DNA of 64,000 bases from Tethya wilhelma (Eukaryota; Porifera; Demospongiae; Tethyida; Tethyidae): the NCBI GenBank assembly GCA_964030475.1, contig CAXIPT010000009.1, positions 716,380-780,379 of the forward strand. Reading direction: 5' to 3'. Positions 37,201-47,602 of this stretch are shown piece after piece. The notes under the pieces were generated by a model. That model was not told the origin of the DNA. It made no database searches and was given only the letters and a program-made list of their open reading frames with translations. A program made the translations under genes and the position numbers. The first letter of the stretch is position 1. Each line of letters starts with the position of its first letter.

Positions 37201-38223
37201 GCCAGCAACATCGCTAACAATAGCCTTTTCTTCGTGTTTCACTTCTTTTTCCTGTTTCTCTCCACTTGTTTCTTTCTTCTCGGGCAAAGGTGAAGCAGCA
37301 ATCTCAGGCTTGGTAGCTGTCTCGCTAACAGCTGGAAACAACTGTGGTTCGGCTAAATTTGTCACTACAGGTGCTTCATTGGGGTTTCTAATGATAGCAT
37401 TTGGACGGGGGTGCTGTTGTTGGACTGCCCCCCCTCCTACTGCTCCTCCTGGTCCTCTATGGTGAGGAGCTGGCTGTTGAAAATGGGCCGGCTGCTGTTG
37501 TGGCAAAGAATCAACCATAGAGGCAGGTGGATTAAAACTCTGCAAAACTTGTCGCTGGAAATCCTGTCGGACATCACTACCGCCCATACCTGTGACAGGC
37601 ATCTGTGGAACAAACGCAGGGGTATTCGGCATCAATGGAGGAGGCAAAGAACCCCCGGACGAGACCATGGGCAGCGGTCGTGGTTGCTGTGGAGCTGTAC
37701 TATTAACAGCAGGATTAGCAGGAGGCTCTGGAGGTTTACTTTTGCTAACAATAACTTCAGAATTTGTATCAGGGTTGATGATCTTGATTGCTCGAGACTG
37801 GCGTTTCGGAGCGGGATTTTGTGCTCGAGTTTGTTGCTGTTGCTGTTGCTGCTGTGGTGTATACACTGTTGCTGGGTTGTGTTGAACTCCGGCCCCTATA
37901 GCTGTGGATGAGGGAGGCATGGGTACCGTGCCTGGTAGTTGATGAGCACCTAGATTAATTGGCTGTTGGCTCTGGCTTAATGTAATTGGCTGGTTTGCTC
38001 CAAACTGCGCAGCATTAGCTTGTGGAATGAACACACTATGACCCCCAGGAAATGCACCTGTGCCCATGAGGTGAAGGGGAGGCGGTAGAACATTATACCC
38101 CTGAGTACCGTAAGCATTCTGTGCACGAGGTCCAGAAGGGGTTTGGTTGAACAGGAGTGAAGTGTTTTGAGGGAGATGTTGAGGAAGGAGAACTGTTCTA
38201 TTACCAACAGCAGCACCTTGTGG
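31279..38223 (-). CDS. EIF4G: eIF4G (gene B), full-length cap-complex scaffold, 5' end unresolved
   Basis: eIF4G links eIF4E, PABP, eIF4A and eIF3 at the mRNA cap. At least 18 exons encode about 1,630 residues. A 2.1-kb exon (38223-36111) holds a Gln/Pro-rich then Ser/Thr/Glu/Lys-rich N-terminus with [15 protein letters not shown], the PABP-binding-like motif. Exon 36017-35864 carries [11 protein letters not shown], a canonical YxxxxL-phi eIF4E-binding site. A Gly-rich exon (35801-35741) and small exon 35640-35599 follow. MIF4G (35526-34446), linker (33771-32922), MA3 (from 33252) and W2 (32827-31279, ending [12 protein letters not shown]) come next. The large exon stays open upstream of its first Met (38067) to an acceptor at 38223, so the true start probably lies in or beyond the (AG)n tract and n-gap. 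The intron 33772-34445 contains the ~316-bp repeat family. Confidence 0.9.
33781..34440. repeat. Two units of the GAATATCTCAGCCT repeat family in an eIF4G-B intron
   Basis: Words shared with the SMC4 intron at 9617-10636: GAATATCTCAGCC (33810), GAGCTGATTACAATGGTAC (33955), a second unit from 34071 (ATATCTTAGCCTAGGAA), and AGCTGATTGCAATGGT (34317). The spacing here is about 260 bases, so copies differ in length. It is absent from the matching intron of gene A, so it inserted after the eIF4G duplication. Confidence 0.7.
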
Positions 38224-38251
38224 CTATAAGCATAGGTGTGTGTGCGTGTGT

Positions 38252-38254
<3 letters not shown>

Positions 38255-38349
<95 letters not shown>
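38255..38349 (+). repeat. (AG)n tract running into an assembly gap
   Basis: At least 95 bases of pure AG lie next to 221 n. The repeat is likely the reason the assembly broke here. Confidence 0.95.
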
Positions 38350-38570
38350 NNNNNNNNNNNNNNNNNNNNNNNNNNNNNNNNNNNNNNNNNNNNNNNNNNN
38401 NNNNNNNNNNNNNNNNNNNNNNNNNNNNNNNNNNNNNNNNNNNNNNNNNNNNNNNNNNNNNNNNNNNNNNNNNNNNNNNNNNNNNNNNNNNNNNNNNNNN
38501 NNNNNNNNNNNNNNNNNNNNNNNNNNNNNNNNNNNNNNNNNNNNNNNNNNNNNNNNNNNNNNNNNNNNNN
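38350..38570. other. Assembly gap (221 n)
   Basis: A run of n between the 5' end of eIF4G-B and the 3' end of receptor 2. Both genes lack an expected terminal exon at this point, so the missing sequence is probably larger than or different from the n count. Confidence 0.95.
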
Positions 38571-38858
38571 GTAGAGTAGAGCACTATAACATAGCTTAAA
38601 TTCAACAGCAATCTTACTACTACCAGAGTGCACACTATCATTAGCACACAGTACATTCACTGGTGTGTAGAAAGGGATTTATCTACGTAACATTTGTTGT
38701 CATTATTTTGTACATGTACAGTTGAAAAAGGAAGGTAGTAGAGTACTAGAAAGGAATAATATTATACATGTAAGATAGAATGGATAGCTAGTATTACAGT
38801 CTCTCACTAGTAAGGAAGGGGACACACACACACGTACACACACGTACACACACACACA

Positions 38859-38914
<56 letters not shown>

Positions 38915-38954
38915 CATACACACACATGCAATTACACATACAATATGCACACAC
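38571..38954. other. Post-gap spacer with a CA microsatellite
   Basis: About 250 bp of unassigned A/T-rich sequence, then a (CA)n tract at about 38822-38912, then the donor side of receptor 2. No TM7 exon of the receptor family is found here on either strand. Confidence 0.6.
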
Positions 38955-40210
38955 CTGCAAGATCCCCAGGGCAAAATAAACATTGTGAGTGACTTTGGGG
39001 ATGCAAACAACTCGGATTTGACCAGAGACACCGAGAGAAAAGAAGAACTGTACAGTCCCCCAAACTCTGAGCATGAGAAAGACCACAGGGATGAGTAGAA
39101 GTCTTTGTTTCACTTCATTTCGAGTCTCCTCTGCCACAATAGAGCTAGAATGCTGTTGGACTTGTAAACTGTGATACAGCTGCAGCATATCATAATATTG
39201 TTGGGATAAAAATATACACTGAAATACACAGGAAAAAAGGTATATAGTCAAGTGAAATGTTTACGATAACAAACCTCACTGCTATTGTTAGTGGGGCTTT
39301 ACTTTGAGCAGCAAACAAAAAATATTTAGAAATGGCAAATACAAAACAGAAGCTGAGATCCACACAAATATTTAGCACCCACCTGCCTGTGAAACCTTCT
39401 TGTTGTAAGAGCGTACATTACAATGACAAATAGGTAACTTAGAACTTCCCACAATTTGCCGGCAATGAGGATATACACGATGACCTTGGTTCTGTGGTTC
39501 AGGTTTTGCTTATAATCATCATCCTTGATGAAGCACCAGTTTGACGTCGCGTAAGGTGTGTAGCCAAGATTTTCTGTCACTAACATCGGAAAGACAATAA
39601 TTAAGGGGACGGTCCACCCAATTATGTTCTCTAATGGAAGCATTTTTGTCGTCCACGTTCGTTTGGTTGGAGATAGGATAAGATAAAAGTGAAGTGCCAA
39701 CATACAAGTCCACCAAAAGGAACTCATCGATGACCACGTAGTTATGAAGCTCTGAATGGCACACACAGTTTGGAAGACATCTTGACACTTGTGTTCATCA
39801 GTGATATTGAAGTGGGTTAGAAAATTCCATGCTGCCAGGAGGTAGCCAAATGCAGTGAAGAAGTCGGCAATGGAGAGAAGAGTAATGATCTTTTGGGCCG
39901 TGTTTCTGATTCCTTTTACGGTAAAGTAGGCCACTAGTATGAGTAGAGAGCCGAGACATGATAGGGAGCAGGAAGCTATTGATATGTATGATGGTAGACG
40001 TCCAATGTCAAAGCTGACCAACTTGTTTCCAGTGGAGTTTGCAAGTTGGTTGCATCTGTCGTCAAAACTTGTCGGACAATAGCTAGGTCCAGGCTCAATT
40101 GGGATCTCGGGAATACTCATGGTGGTGACATTGAACACAAATTGAGGAATCGAGAGTCCATCGCAGCAGCACTGACTGGTGACCTTGTGAACTGAAGGTG
40201 TGGCATGCAA
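38955..40210 (-). CDS. GPR157 / cAMP-receptor-like GPCR, receptor 2 (TM7 exon missing)
   Basis: Exon 40210-39383 holds the extracellular N-terminus and TM1-5, and exon 39179-38955 holds TM6. Family marks are SIADFFTAFGYLLAAWNF in TM2, WWTCMLALHFYL in TM3, GYTPYATSNWCFIK before TM5, GKLWEVLSYLF in TM5 and IPVVFLMLRVWGTVQFF in TM6. The next exon, expected to start GDGGQGWGN with TM7 and the tail, is not present before the n-gap at 38350. The start may be the second Met at 40120 (MSIPEIP), which is closer in position to its neighbours' starts. NVTT and NSTG are possible N-glycosylation sites. It is likely a real gene cut by the gap. Confidence 0.8.
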
Positions 40211-40215
40211 GTTCT

Positions 40216-40225
40216 ACGCATGCGC
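40216..40225. promoter_or_regulatory. NRF1-like site upstream of receptor 2
   Basis: ACGCATGCGC lies just upstream of the longest start of receptor 2. The wider block seen before receptors 3-5 is not conserved here. Confidence 0.4.
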
Positions 40226-40355
40226 AGTTGCGTACTGCAGTATAAATCGAAACTGAATGGATTATAGCACTCAAAACTCAATATTCCTAAACACACAACA
40301 GCCTACATAGTCATAATAATACCTGTGTTCTTATTATCAAAACAGGAAGCCTAAT

Positions 40356-41798
40356 TTAGTTCACCCCAGCTGCTTGTGTGGATCCATAGCTTCTTGGCAG
40401 TGAACCAGTTATGTTGAGGGATTCATCAACAGGAGGAGCTTGCTGAGGAATATCTTGGTGAGTGTGAACCGTAGGGTTTTTGCTGAGTTTAGATTTTGTC
40501 GACTTGGAAAACTCCTCAGCAGCTGTTGTCATTGTGTTTCCAACTCGTGTGAATCCCCTACCAACCACACCAATAGACCTCATAACAGAATCTCTGAACA
40601 ACTGCTCCCTGATTGTTGGTGAGATAAAGATGTAGAGAAAAGCATTTCCCCATCCCTGTCCTCCATCACCAATGGCCTGAAGAAGTACAAGTTATTTTAT
40701 TTTTGTGCATAAAGCTACACTATTCAGCAAGCATGCAAGCACTAGCTTGTGGTATGTAGCTATACCTGAAGTATTCCTAGACCGAAAAAGACTTTGTGTG
40801 TCACTTTTGGTATACATCCACACACATTTTGTTTTGTCACTCCAATAGACACAAAGAATTGGATGGTACCCCACATCCGTAGCAGTAGGAACACTATGGG
40901 AATCAAGAGCAGACGTTTATTGACTTCTTTTGAACGCTTTTTGGCCTCTTTCCTTAGATCTTCGTCCGGAATATTCTGTATTCTCGTTACCTGTACAGTC
41001 AAGCCTAACAGTAATACCATGCTCATACAAAGATTCACTGATTACCTGACTCTGGTAGCATGTCCGGGTGATACAGTAGAGCACAATGACTGCAATATAT
41101 GTCAGAATTTCCCAAAGCTTACCATTGAATAAAACAATCAGTGTTTCTTCATACTGAAGGCCATTACTTGCAATACTTTTTACAAAGCACCAATTAGCAG
41201 CTGCATAAGGGGCATATCCTAACTTTCCCAAGCTCACAAAAATAATCACAATTATGAGAGGAAGTCCAAATGCTAGAATAACTCCTATTGAAAAGAGCCA
41301 CCATTTTCCAGTCCAACTTTTTTTATTTGATATAGCAAGATAAAATTCAATTGCGAGTAAGCATGTCAAGAAAAATGAAGCAATAGAAGCCCAGCTGGTA
41401 AGAAAACTTTGAACTACACATGTCGTTTGGAAGACATTATCACACATATGATGGTAGTTAGGATCACCAGGGTCAAGGTTGTAGTGGGCCAGATAATTCC
41501 ATGCACCAAGCAGGTACCCAAATGCTTGCATGAAGTCAGCTAACGCAAGGAAAGTGATGATCCTTTGAGTACCAGACTTCCTGACTTCTTTGACACAACA
41601 GAAGGTTAGGAATATGAGCACAGATCCAATGCAGGATAAAGAGCAGGATACTATGGACAAGTAGGTAGGAATACGGCCTATTCCAATACTTACTCGAGCT
41701 CCATCTGTGTGATTGCAGTTGTATTCACGTGGGCAGAGATCCTGAGTAGAACAATTGTCATCCTCTTCAAGCTCTTTTAGGGACCACAGAGAATCCAT
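40356..41798 (-). CDS. GPR157 / cAMP-receptor-like GPCR, receptor 3
   Basis: Three exons (41798-41046 N-terminus and TM1-5, 40990-40766 TM6, 40676-40356 TM7 and tail) join to about 432 residues. The start MDSLWSL was chosen because receptor 5 begins MDSASLWSL. A longer in-frame start at 41900 would translate the conserved upstream block. Marks are LALADFMQAFGYLLGAWNY, FFLTCLLAIEFYLAI, LGYAPYAAANWCFVK, GKLWEILTY, IPIVFLLLRMWGTIQFF and GDGGQGWGN. The tail ends with a Gly-Ser-Tyr-type motif, RSYGSTQAA, shared with receptors 4 and 5. Cys residues before TM1 and between TM2 and TM3 are conserved in the array. Confidence 0.85.
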
Positions 41799-41874
41799 AT
41801 CTACAAAATCAATGGTTCTTGAGCTGAAGAGTGACGCCGCTAACGAATACGCCCCTCGATAATCTTTTGGTTTT

Positions 41875-41927
41875 GCGCATGCGCGAGTACGTTCCGTCAA
41901 TCAAGGCGAGGTCATTTTCGGCTTGGG
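41875..41927. promoter_or_regulatory. Conserved upstream block, receptor 3
   Basis: GCGCATGCGC (NRF1-like palindrome) is followed by GAGTACG, TCCGTCAAT, AAGGCG and TTTTCGGCTTG. It starts 77 bases before the chosen ATG. The same order recurs before receptors 4 and 5. Confidence 0.65.
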
Positions 41928-42138
41928 CACGATAACTTGATACAGGTATAAGCAACGGCACTCGTAACAAGTTGACAGTTGTACACAAGATTATCCTTTT
42001 CCCAACAATATTAACTCGACATGGCATACATCATAGTGTCCAATTCTTTAAACTCAAATCTGGAATCATACAATATATAAAAGTTAGGCATGCTAGCTTG
42101 TTGTCAAAACAGCTGGCTTTTCTTGGCCTATAACTATA

Positions 42139-43725
42139 TTAATTTAGCTTTAAAGCAGCTTGTGTGGATCCATATTGGTAGCTCTTAGGTTGTGAGCCTG
42201 TAATGTTGAGAGACTCATTAACAGGAGGAGCTGGTTGTGCAATAGGTACAGGCTGTGGCGTAACGGCTGGTTGTGGAATAATTGGTTCACGTTCAGACTG
42301 CGCACCTGAAAGCTCAGCATCATCAGATTCTACTTCATGAACTGTAGGGTATTTGCTTAGTCTTGATGACTTAAAATACTTCTCAGCAGCTGTCACCATT
42401 TTGCTTCCAACATGTGTGAATCCGCGACCAGCCACACCAATAAACCTCATAAATGGATCTTTGAACAACTGCTTTCTGATTGTAGATGAGATAAAGATGT
42501 AGAGAATAGCATTTCCCCAACCTTGTCCTCCATCACCAATGGCCTAAAGAAAAGGTTTAAAACTGACTCACACATGTAACCTAATATATATTCAGCCTGC
42601 ATGTCACAGTGGTACCTGAAATATTCCTAGCCAAAAAAAAGCTCTGTGTGTCACTTTTGGTATGCATCCACAAACATTTTGATCTGCCACTCCAATAGAC
42701 ACAAAGAATTGAATTGTCCCCCACATTCGTAGAAGCAGAAACACTATGGGAATCATGAGCAGGCGATTATTGACTTCCTTCCATTTTTTGACTTTGATCT
42801 GCTCTCTATCTTTATTTTTCTTTATCTGAAGTATCACACGTGCATATGTGCATATAATAAAAATGCATACAATCACAATGTCATTATACTAAAGGCTATA
42901 ATTATTATACAAGCTTAAGAAATTATTCATTACCTGATTTTTGTAGTGTATTTTGGTGATAAAGTAAAGCACAATGACTATGAGATATGTCGAAATCTCC
43001 CAAAACTTGCCATTGAACAAAACAATCAGAATTTCTTTGGACTGAAGACCATCACCTGCATCACTTTTTACAAAGCACCAATTTGCAGCTGCATAAGGGG
43101 CATACCCTAACTTTCCCATGCTTACAAAAACAATGACAACCAGGAGAGGAACTCCCCATGCTATGACAAATCCAATCAAAAAGTTGTACCATTTTCCAGT
43201 CCAACTCTTACTCCAAAACACAGCAAGATAAAATTCCAATGCAAGTAAGCAGGTCCAAAAAAATGAGGCAATTGAAGCCCAGCTGGTAAGAAAACTTTGA
43301 GCTACACACGTTATTTGAAAGACAGTATCACACATATGATGGTAGTTAGGATCACCGGGGTCGAGGTTGTAGTGGGCCAGATAATTCCATGCACCAAGCA
43401 GGTACCCAAATGCTTGCATAAAATCAGCTATTGCAAGAAAAGTAATGATCCTTTGAGTCTTAGACTTTCTGGCTTCCTTGATGCATAAGGTTAGGAATAT
43501 GAGCACAGATCCAATGCAGGACAAGAAGCAAGATATTATAGACACATAAGTAGGAATGGGACCTATTCCAATACTCACTCCACCAATATCACTGCAGTTG
43601 TATTCACGTGGGCAGGAATAGTTAAAGTTTGCTCCATTATAGAGATCCTGATCAGGACAATTATTGTCATAACCATCAAGCTCTTTTAGATCTAGAGACC
43701 ACAGAGATTCAGAAACTGTATCCAT
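42139..43725 (-). CDS. GPR157 / cAMP-receptor-like GPCR, receptor 4
   Basis: Exons 43725-42934, 42825-42616 and 42543-42139 join to about 468 residues. The layout is the same as in receptors 3 and 5. TM2 has AIADFMQAFGYLLGAWNY, TM3 FFWTCLLALEFYLAV, the loop before TM5 LGYAPYAAANWCFVK, TM5 GKFWEISTY and TM6 MIPIVFLLLRMWGT. The tail is the longest of the set, with Gln/Pro repeats (VTPQPVPIAQPAPP), and ends near SYQYGSTQAA. The extracellular start has NYSC and NCSD glycosylation sites. It is one of the tandem copies and shares upstream sequence with receptors 3 and 5. Confidence 0.85.
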
Positions 43726-43736
43726 AATTCGAGCTG

Positions 43737-43868
43737 GAGACAAACGAAACGCCCCTCAAATCTTTTGCGCGCGCTCGAGACAAACGAAACGCCCCGAAAT
43801 CTTTTGCGCATACGTACGCGTACGCGCGAGTACGCTCCGTAAATCAAGGCGTGGTCGTTTCCGGATTG
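43737..43868. promoter_or_regulatory. Conserved upstream block, receptor 4, with a 39-bp tandem duplication
   Basis: GAGTACGCTCCGTAAATC, AAGGCGTGGTC and TTTCCGGATTG repeat the block of receptors 3 and 5. Nearer the ATG, gagacaaacgaaacgcccc followed by AAATCTTTTGCGC occurs twice (43737 and 43776). The NRF1-like site is altered to CGCGTACGCGCG-type words. Confidence 0.65.
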
Positions 43869-44300
43869 AGACAATGAAGTGGGCCATGTATTGAAAGGGC
43901 CCAAAGGGGAACTATTCTTGCGACGCTGATGCAGCAGTGATGAAAGCACCTCCAGCTCTGCTTTATTCATTACTATTACTGAAAGTTTAATGATAAATGC
44001 CAGCTCGGGACATATTGGTTCGACCATAGATAATACATACAGTATGTATTATCTATGGTTCGATACGATGTTGAGAATTATATTTTACTATTTAGTACCA
44101 ATAATAACTACAAGCTACTATATTATACTTCACATCACATGACATACACTACAACAATAACAATTTGTAAACCTGATTAATAAAAAACACATGGCATCTT
44201 CATCTCACCTATCCACTCAAATTCAAATGTCCAAAAACACAATAGTTTACTATAGTCCTAACAATACCCGTATACTTATTATCAAAACAGGAGGCCTAAT
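43869..44300. other. Spacer between receptors 5 and 4, with a palindrome
   Basis: About 430 bp of A/T-rich sequence. It contains an exact 37-bp palindrome at 44023-44059 (arms accatagataatacatac, one-base centre) and no coding exon. Confidence 0.7.
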
Positions 44301-45802
44301 TTAGTTTACCACAGGTTGTGTGGATCCATAGCTTCTAGTAAGTGATAGTGAAGCCGTTATGCTTTGAGATTCATCAAGAGAAGGAGCCAGCTGTGCAGCT
44401 GGGCTAGGCGGTGCAAGCTGTGCAATATCTGCAGTGTGAATCGTAGGGTGCTTGCTTAGTCTTGTCGATCTGGATAATTCATCATCAGCAGCTATCGTCA
44501 TTGTGTTTCCAACACGTGTGAATCCTCTACCAAGTGCACTGATAGACCTCCTAACAGAATCTCGGAACAACTGCTGCCTAATTGTTGGTGAGATAAAGAT
44601 GTAGAGAAAAGCATTTCCCCAACCTTGTCCTCCATCACCAATGGCCTGAAGAAACAATACTCATGCACATAACTATTTGTAATTGCCAGAACACCTAGCT
44701 AATGCAAAACGTGGGTCCATGCTATAGCTATACCTGAAGTATTCCTAGACCAAGAAAGAGTTCATATATCCATTTTGGTACACATCCACAATAATTTTGA
44801 TCCGCCACTCCAATAGACACAAAAAATTGAATGGTCCCCCACATTCGTAGCAGCAAAAACACAATGGGAATCAAGAGCAGACGATTATTGACTTCATTTG
44901 AACGTTGTTGGGCCTCCAATCTTTGCTCTCTGTCCTGAATATTCTGTATTCTCCTGGTCTGTACAGTGGATGATAGTTATATTATATTATACTGTAAGAA
45001 CAGAACTAGCCTACAAGTCATTCATTACTTGATTCTGGTAGCCAGTTCGGGTGATACAGTAGAGCACGATGACCACAGCATATGTCAGAATTTCCCAAAA
45101 CTTGCCATTGAGTAAAACAATCAGAATTTCTTTGACTTGAAGACCATTACCTGCATCACTTTTTACAAAGCACCAATTTGCAGCTGCATAAGGGGCATAC
45201 CCTAACTTTCCCAAGCTTGCAAAAACAATGACAATTATAAGAGGAGCTCCCCATGATAAAATAATGCCTATAAGGAAGAGCTTCCATTTTCCAGTCCATC
45301 CTTTTCTTCCTGACATAGCAAGATAAAATTCAATCGCAAGTAAGCATGTTAAAACAAACGAGACAATTGAAGCCCAGCTGGTAAGAAAACTTTGAGCTAC
45401 ACACGTTATTTGGAAGACAGTATCACACATATGGTGGTAGTTAGGATCACTGGGGTCAAAGTTGTAGTGTGTGAGATAATTCCATGCACCAAGCAGGTAC
45501 CCAAATGCTTGCATAAAATCTGCTAATGCAAGAAAAGTGATGATTCTTTGAACACCAGATTTCCTGACTTCTTTGATACAACAGAAGGTTAGGAATATGA
45601 GCACAGATCCAATGCAGGATAAAGAGCAGGATACAATGGATATATAGGTAGGAATTGGGCCTATTCCAATGCTCTTAGAGTTAGTGCCCATTCCACTGCA
45701 GTTGTATTCACGTGGACAGGAATAGTTGAATTTTGTGCCATTGTAAGGATCTCGAGCAGTACAATCAGAATCTTTCAGAGACCACAGAGAAGCTGAATCC
45801 AT
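44301..45802 (-). CDS. GPR157 / cAMP-receptor-like GPCR, receptor 5
   Basis: Exons 45802-45029, 44958-44734 and 44645-44301 join to about 447 residues. It is very close to receptors 3 and 4 (LALADFMQAFGYLLGAWNY, LGYAPYAAANWCFVK, GKFWEILTY, RLLLIPIVFLLLRMWGT, GDGGQGWGNAFLYI). The intracellular loop before TM6 is rich in Gln/Arg/Glu, and the tail is Ser/Ala/Pro-rich, ending SYGSTQPVVN. It is divergent from the giant coiled-coil gene, with about 300 bp between starts. Ligand and G-protein coupling cannot be read from sequence. Vertebrate GPR157 signals through Gq at primary cilia. Confidence 0.85.
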
Positions 45803-45850
45803 ACTTAACCGATGATGGAGCAATCGGCAAATGGATTCCTCGAGCCATTT

Positions 45851-45902
45851 GCGCATGCGCGAGTACGCTCCGTCAATTAAGGCGTGGTCTTTTCCGGCTT
45901 GA
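45851..45902. promoter_or_regulatory. Conserved upstream block, receptor 5
   Basis: GCGCATGCGC at 45851-45860, then GAGTACGCTCCGTCAAT, AAGGCGTGGTC and TTTTCCGGCTTG. It is nearly identical to the receptor 3 block, begins 49 bases before the ATG, and lies in the divergent interval shared with the coiled-coil gene. Confidence 0.65.
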
Positions 45903-46105
45903 TAATAAGCAGCGGCACTCGTAACAGCTTATAAGCAGTTGCACACAATTTTTCCTTCTCCCAAAGACAGTCATTCATCAAGTGGAAGCTACTAAACTCC
46001 CGCATTGTGGTTGCATTGGTTGAATTGGATCTTGACTGAGTTGTGGCGACGTTTACTCTGTCTATGCTAGCTGTGGCAGCTGCAATCAATTACACAAAGA
46101 ACAAG

Positions 46106-47559
46106 ATGTCTCAACAAACAGGAAGGGGAAATATTCTGCACTCAGTCTCTAGATCTGATGTTAGCACCAAGGATCCCAGAATTGAAGCAATCATTGAAGT
46201 AAGTTGCCATGAAATACTAATTTTATCATTGATGGTGACCCTGTATGGAACAGTAGCTATTGGTTTTGTATCACATGCAAGTTGAAGACTTTTGACAACT
46301 TTCAAATTTTAAAAGTTAACACACTACAGTTTCTATGGTGACTGAGTTAACGCCTTACTTTATTTTACACCTTAAAATGCATAATTAGCGAAATTTTCAA
46401 ATTAGCATTTCCAGAAAATCTCACTATCGCTGTAAATTAGTGTAGATCAAGATAATTATCATACCATGAAATTTTCAAAGCAGTCTAGGGTCCAAGGTGT
46501 GGAACATTCGCACCAAATAAACTTGGTAACAAGTGTCTAAAGAGATTTACACTTTTCACCTCAACTCATATTTATATCTTGCAAAGACATGTTCACAAAA
46601 TATACATAATAAAGTAATAAAATAATTTAATAATAACTTTCATAATCGTTATGCATATATGCGTATTTTTTTTTATTACAGAAACTGGAGTTGATTTGTA
46701 GTCGTGTAGCCAGTGATGAAGCCATCTCTGCGATGAAACGTGATGTCACTAGTGCAGTGTACGTTCCCATGAGGATAAGAGAGATCGTCCAAGACTCCCT
46801 GTCCTCCCTCGACTTGGAGAAGGGTGAAGAGAAGCTGATGAAAGAACAGCTCCTTCTTCGGAAAGAGCTCGAACAAGCTGAACAGCTACTGAAGAAGTCT
46901 CGTGAAGACTGCAGGAGCATTAGCACAAAATATGTGGCTGTCAGTGAGAAGGTGAATCAAACTTATCATTGGAAGTGATCATAAGATATTCACATATTTA
47001 TTTCATGCTTGTATCCAATTGGTTCAGATTGAAAAAATGTTAGAGTTGGAACAGAAAGTGGCCGACCTCCAGATACACAACAGACACCTGACTCAGGAAA
47101 ACTCGAAACTAAAACAAACCAAGGACAAGACAGTGATAGCTGGCAATGGTACAAGACACGAGGAACAAATCCATAAACTGGAATTAGAGGTATGTATTCT
47201 AATAGCTGTGGCTTTGAGATCCTTTTTACAAAGGAACCTAGTTGAATACATGTACACTCTGACAAACACACAATGTCATATTAGTTGGAGCAGTACAAGG
47301 AGAAGTGTTTCGAACTGGAGATAGAGCTTGAGGTACTCACTCAAGGAAAGATCCCATCATCTTCGGTGGCTGATACGACCCACAGTCAGGAAGAGCTCCA
47401 AGAGAAGATCAGAGAGCTTGAAGATGAAGTGCTCAAACTACGACAAGACATCCAAAAGACTTGTGAAATCCACCACCAGGAGCTCACAGCAGCTGTGGAA
47501 AAGGTTGAAAATGAGCAACAAAAGTAAGACATATAGAACTACCGTAGATCGGGGAAATN

Positions 47560-47602
<43 letters not shown>

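Noticed and set aside
36125..37911. Open frames on the + strand opposite the large eIF4G-B exon
   Set aside because: Shadow frames of a biased Ser/Thr/Gln/Pro-rich coding exon, with no domain and no splice logic.
38157..38660. Long open frames running through the (AG)n tract and gap
   Set aside because: They exist only because AG repeats and n lack stops.
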